Positions 63,097-64,000 of a stretch of DNA of 64,000 bases are shown here, piece by piece; the first letter of the stretch is position 1, and each line of letters begins with the position of its first letter. The stretch covers positions 1-64,000 of the forward strand of contig NZ_JBHTJP010000034.1 in NCBI RefSeq assembly GCF_042676025.1, in the 5' to 3' direction. The stretch comes from Salinimicrobium gaetbulicola. Lineage in GTDB: Bacteria; Bacteroidota; Bacteroidia; Flavobacteriales; Flavobacteriaceae. Made by a program: the position numbers and the translations under genes. The notes beneath the pieces were generated by a model, which did not search any database, had not been told where the DNA came from, and saw nothing but the letters and a program-made list of their open reading frames with translations.

Positions 63097-63843
63097 ATGA
63101 GAACGATGAGAATTTTTATTACCACCCTGGTGGTAGCGATTTTTGGAACAGGAGTGCTTTCAGCACAAAATGGAGCAAGTGCAGGTGAGATCTTGACAAC
63201 TACTGAAATTACTGTCAAACAAGGACATAATTCCCAGTTTATAGAAGGTGTGAAGAAATGGAAAGAATGTTACCTCAAACATAATGGAGAGGAGAAATGG
63301 AGTATGTGGAGCAGGCAACAGGGAGAAGGCCAGGTGTATATCATGGCCGGCACCATTTCCACCTGGGGCGAAATGGAAAACAAAGGCGATGTAGATAATG
63401 AATGTTATATAGCGCTATTGAATCATATCCTGCCTCACATTGAAAAAGTCAATTCCAGGGTAGCCAGCACTATGCCGGAAGTAAGCAGAAGTACGCCCGA
63501 AGATACTAAGTACATTTGGGTGACCTACTTCAACGTACGTAATGAATATACCTTTAAAGAAGTAATTCGGGAAGTTACCAATGCTATTAAGAAAAAGGAG
63601 GGATCACCTCGCGGCCTCTGGTATAACTTTCGTCTTGGCGCGCCCGATACTCCCAACTTCATGGTGGTAGAACCCTATAAGGGATATGCCGACATTGACA
63701 TTAAAAGAGATAGTCCGGCAAAGATATACACAGATGCCGTGGGAGAAGAAAAAGCGCAGGAACTGTGGGATGTTTGGTTTGACACGCTGGAGGAGAGATG
63801 GGCTTATATATATAAACTGAATCCCGAAATGAGCAGTTACTAA
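63097..63843 (+). CDS. Secreted protein of unknown function
   Basis: About 248 residues from MRTMRIFITTLVVAIFGTGV (signal peptide ending LSAQ); eight more open codons upstream are less likely. Two similar halves (TTEITVKQGHNSQFIEGVKK; VTYFNVRNEYTFKEVIREV) suggest duplicated ferredoxin-like (ABM/NIPSNAP-like) domains. No catalytic motif. Monocistronic. Confidence 0.7.
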   Translation: MRTMRIFITTLVVAIFGTGVLSAQNGASAGEILTTTEITVKQGHNSQFIEGVKKWKECYLKHNGEEKWSMWSRQQGEGQVYIMAGTISTWGEMENKGDVDNECYIALLNHILPHIEKVNSRVASTMPEVSRSTPEDTKYIWVTYFNVRNEYTFKEVIREVTNAIKKKEGSPRGLWYNFRLGAPDTPNFMVVEPYKGYADIDIKRDSPAKIYTDAVGEEKAQELWDVWFDTLEERWAYIYKLNPEMSSY

Positions 63844-63882
63844 AGCCGGAGAGATCCTCATTTTTGTGTGCATAGAAGCAGG

Positions 63883-63929
63883 GCTCCGGGCGTTCCAGTT
63901 AAGAATCCCTAAAAACAGGAGACCGGAGC
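63883..63929 (+). terminator. Possible terminator after the secreted protein
   Basis: GCTCCGG (63883-63889) and CCGGAGC (63923-63929) can pair across a 33-nt loop, followed by ATGCTTTTTG. The long loop makes it uncertain. Confidence 0.35.
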
Positions 63930-64000
63930 ATGCTTTTTGTATTCACACAGATGTTTCCCATCTTAAATTAACGAGTACGAACCAGGTTACTTTTATATTG

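Noticed and set aside
1..64000. CRISPR array
   Set aside because: No regular direct repeats with unique spacers and no cas genes were seen.

Overview
The window is a piece of a Flavobacteriaceae chromosome (Bacteroidota; a Gramella/Christiangramia/Salegentibacter-like marine flavobacterium would fit). Evidence: the gliding genes gldF and gldG, a TonB-dependent receptor with a CarboxypepD_reg-like plug extension, DUF4294 and DUF4870 proteins, Bacteroidota promoters of the TTG-N19-21-TAnnTTTG type, and several short dispersed repeats of kinds I recall from Flavobacteriia. A 10-N scaffold gap lies at 262-271.

Region 1 (1-20,475) is conserved chromosome. It starts with the 5' end of a 16S rRNA gene (minus strand) preceded by four regularly built tandem promoters. 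Then follow a DUF4294 protein, an M42 aminopeptidase, topoisomerase IB, acetyl-CoA synthetase, the CbpA/CbpM chaperone pair, a TonB-dependent receptor, purC, phoH, a SAM hydroxide adenosyltransferase, gldFG, dnaN, a DUF4870 protein and mnmE. A 30-bp palindromic repeat sits in frame inside the mnmE G domain and adds an RHPELVSGSQ peptide.

Region 2 (about 20,458-48,089) is an AT-rich integrated island at the 3' end of mnmE. It opens with an excisionase-like HTH protein and a tyrosine recombinase. The right end is a candidate 18-bp copy of the mnmE terminus (15/18 identical, same FCIGK-stop reading) at 48,072-48,089. A replication/maintenance block follows the integrase: two zinc-ribbon paralogues, a DUF3987 primase/helicase-like protein and a DUF6371 Toprim protein, with TGCAA-N-TTGCA palindromes between the last two. 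The rest is a dense stack of probable defence modules: (a) SNF2 helicase - type III-like Mod methylase - Res helicase/nuclease - GIY-YIG - PLD, one tight operon; (b) a convergent two-gene unit of a large helical protein and a tandem-HKD PLD-like protein, joined by an ATGA overlap; (c) an SRA/YDG modified-base reader fused to a GreA/GreB C-terminal-like domain; (d) a SLATT two-TM membrane protein overlapping a divergent GTP cyclohydrolase II (RibA-like), the most novel-looking pair; (e) a DUF6884 + GIY-YIG pair; (f) a lone HsdR_N-type nuclease with a small partner.

Region 3 (48,090-64,000) returns to chromosome: a DnaQ-type exonuclease/GIY-YIG fusion, a large lipoprotein, two small orphan (immunity-like) proteins, a metallophosphoesterase, a succinate-semialdehyde dehydrogenase-type enzyme, a DsrE protein, a serine hydrolase, a quinone-oxidoreductase-type MDR, a TPR-histidine kinase/LytTR response regulator operon and a secreted protein. 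Four copies of an ~80-bp repeat lie in intergenic gaps here and at the island edge.

All calls come from reading the sequence and remembered family motifs. No database search was run.
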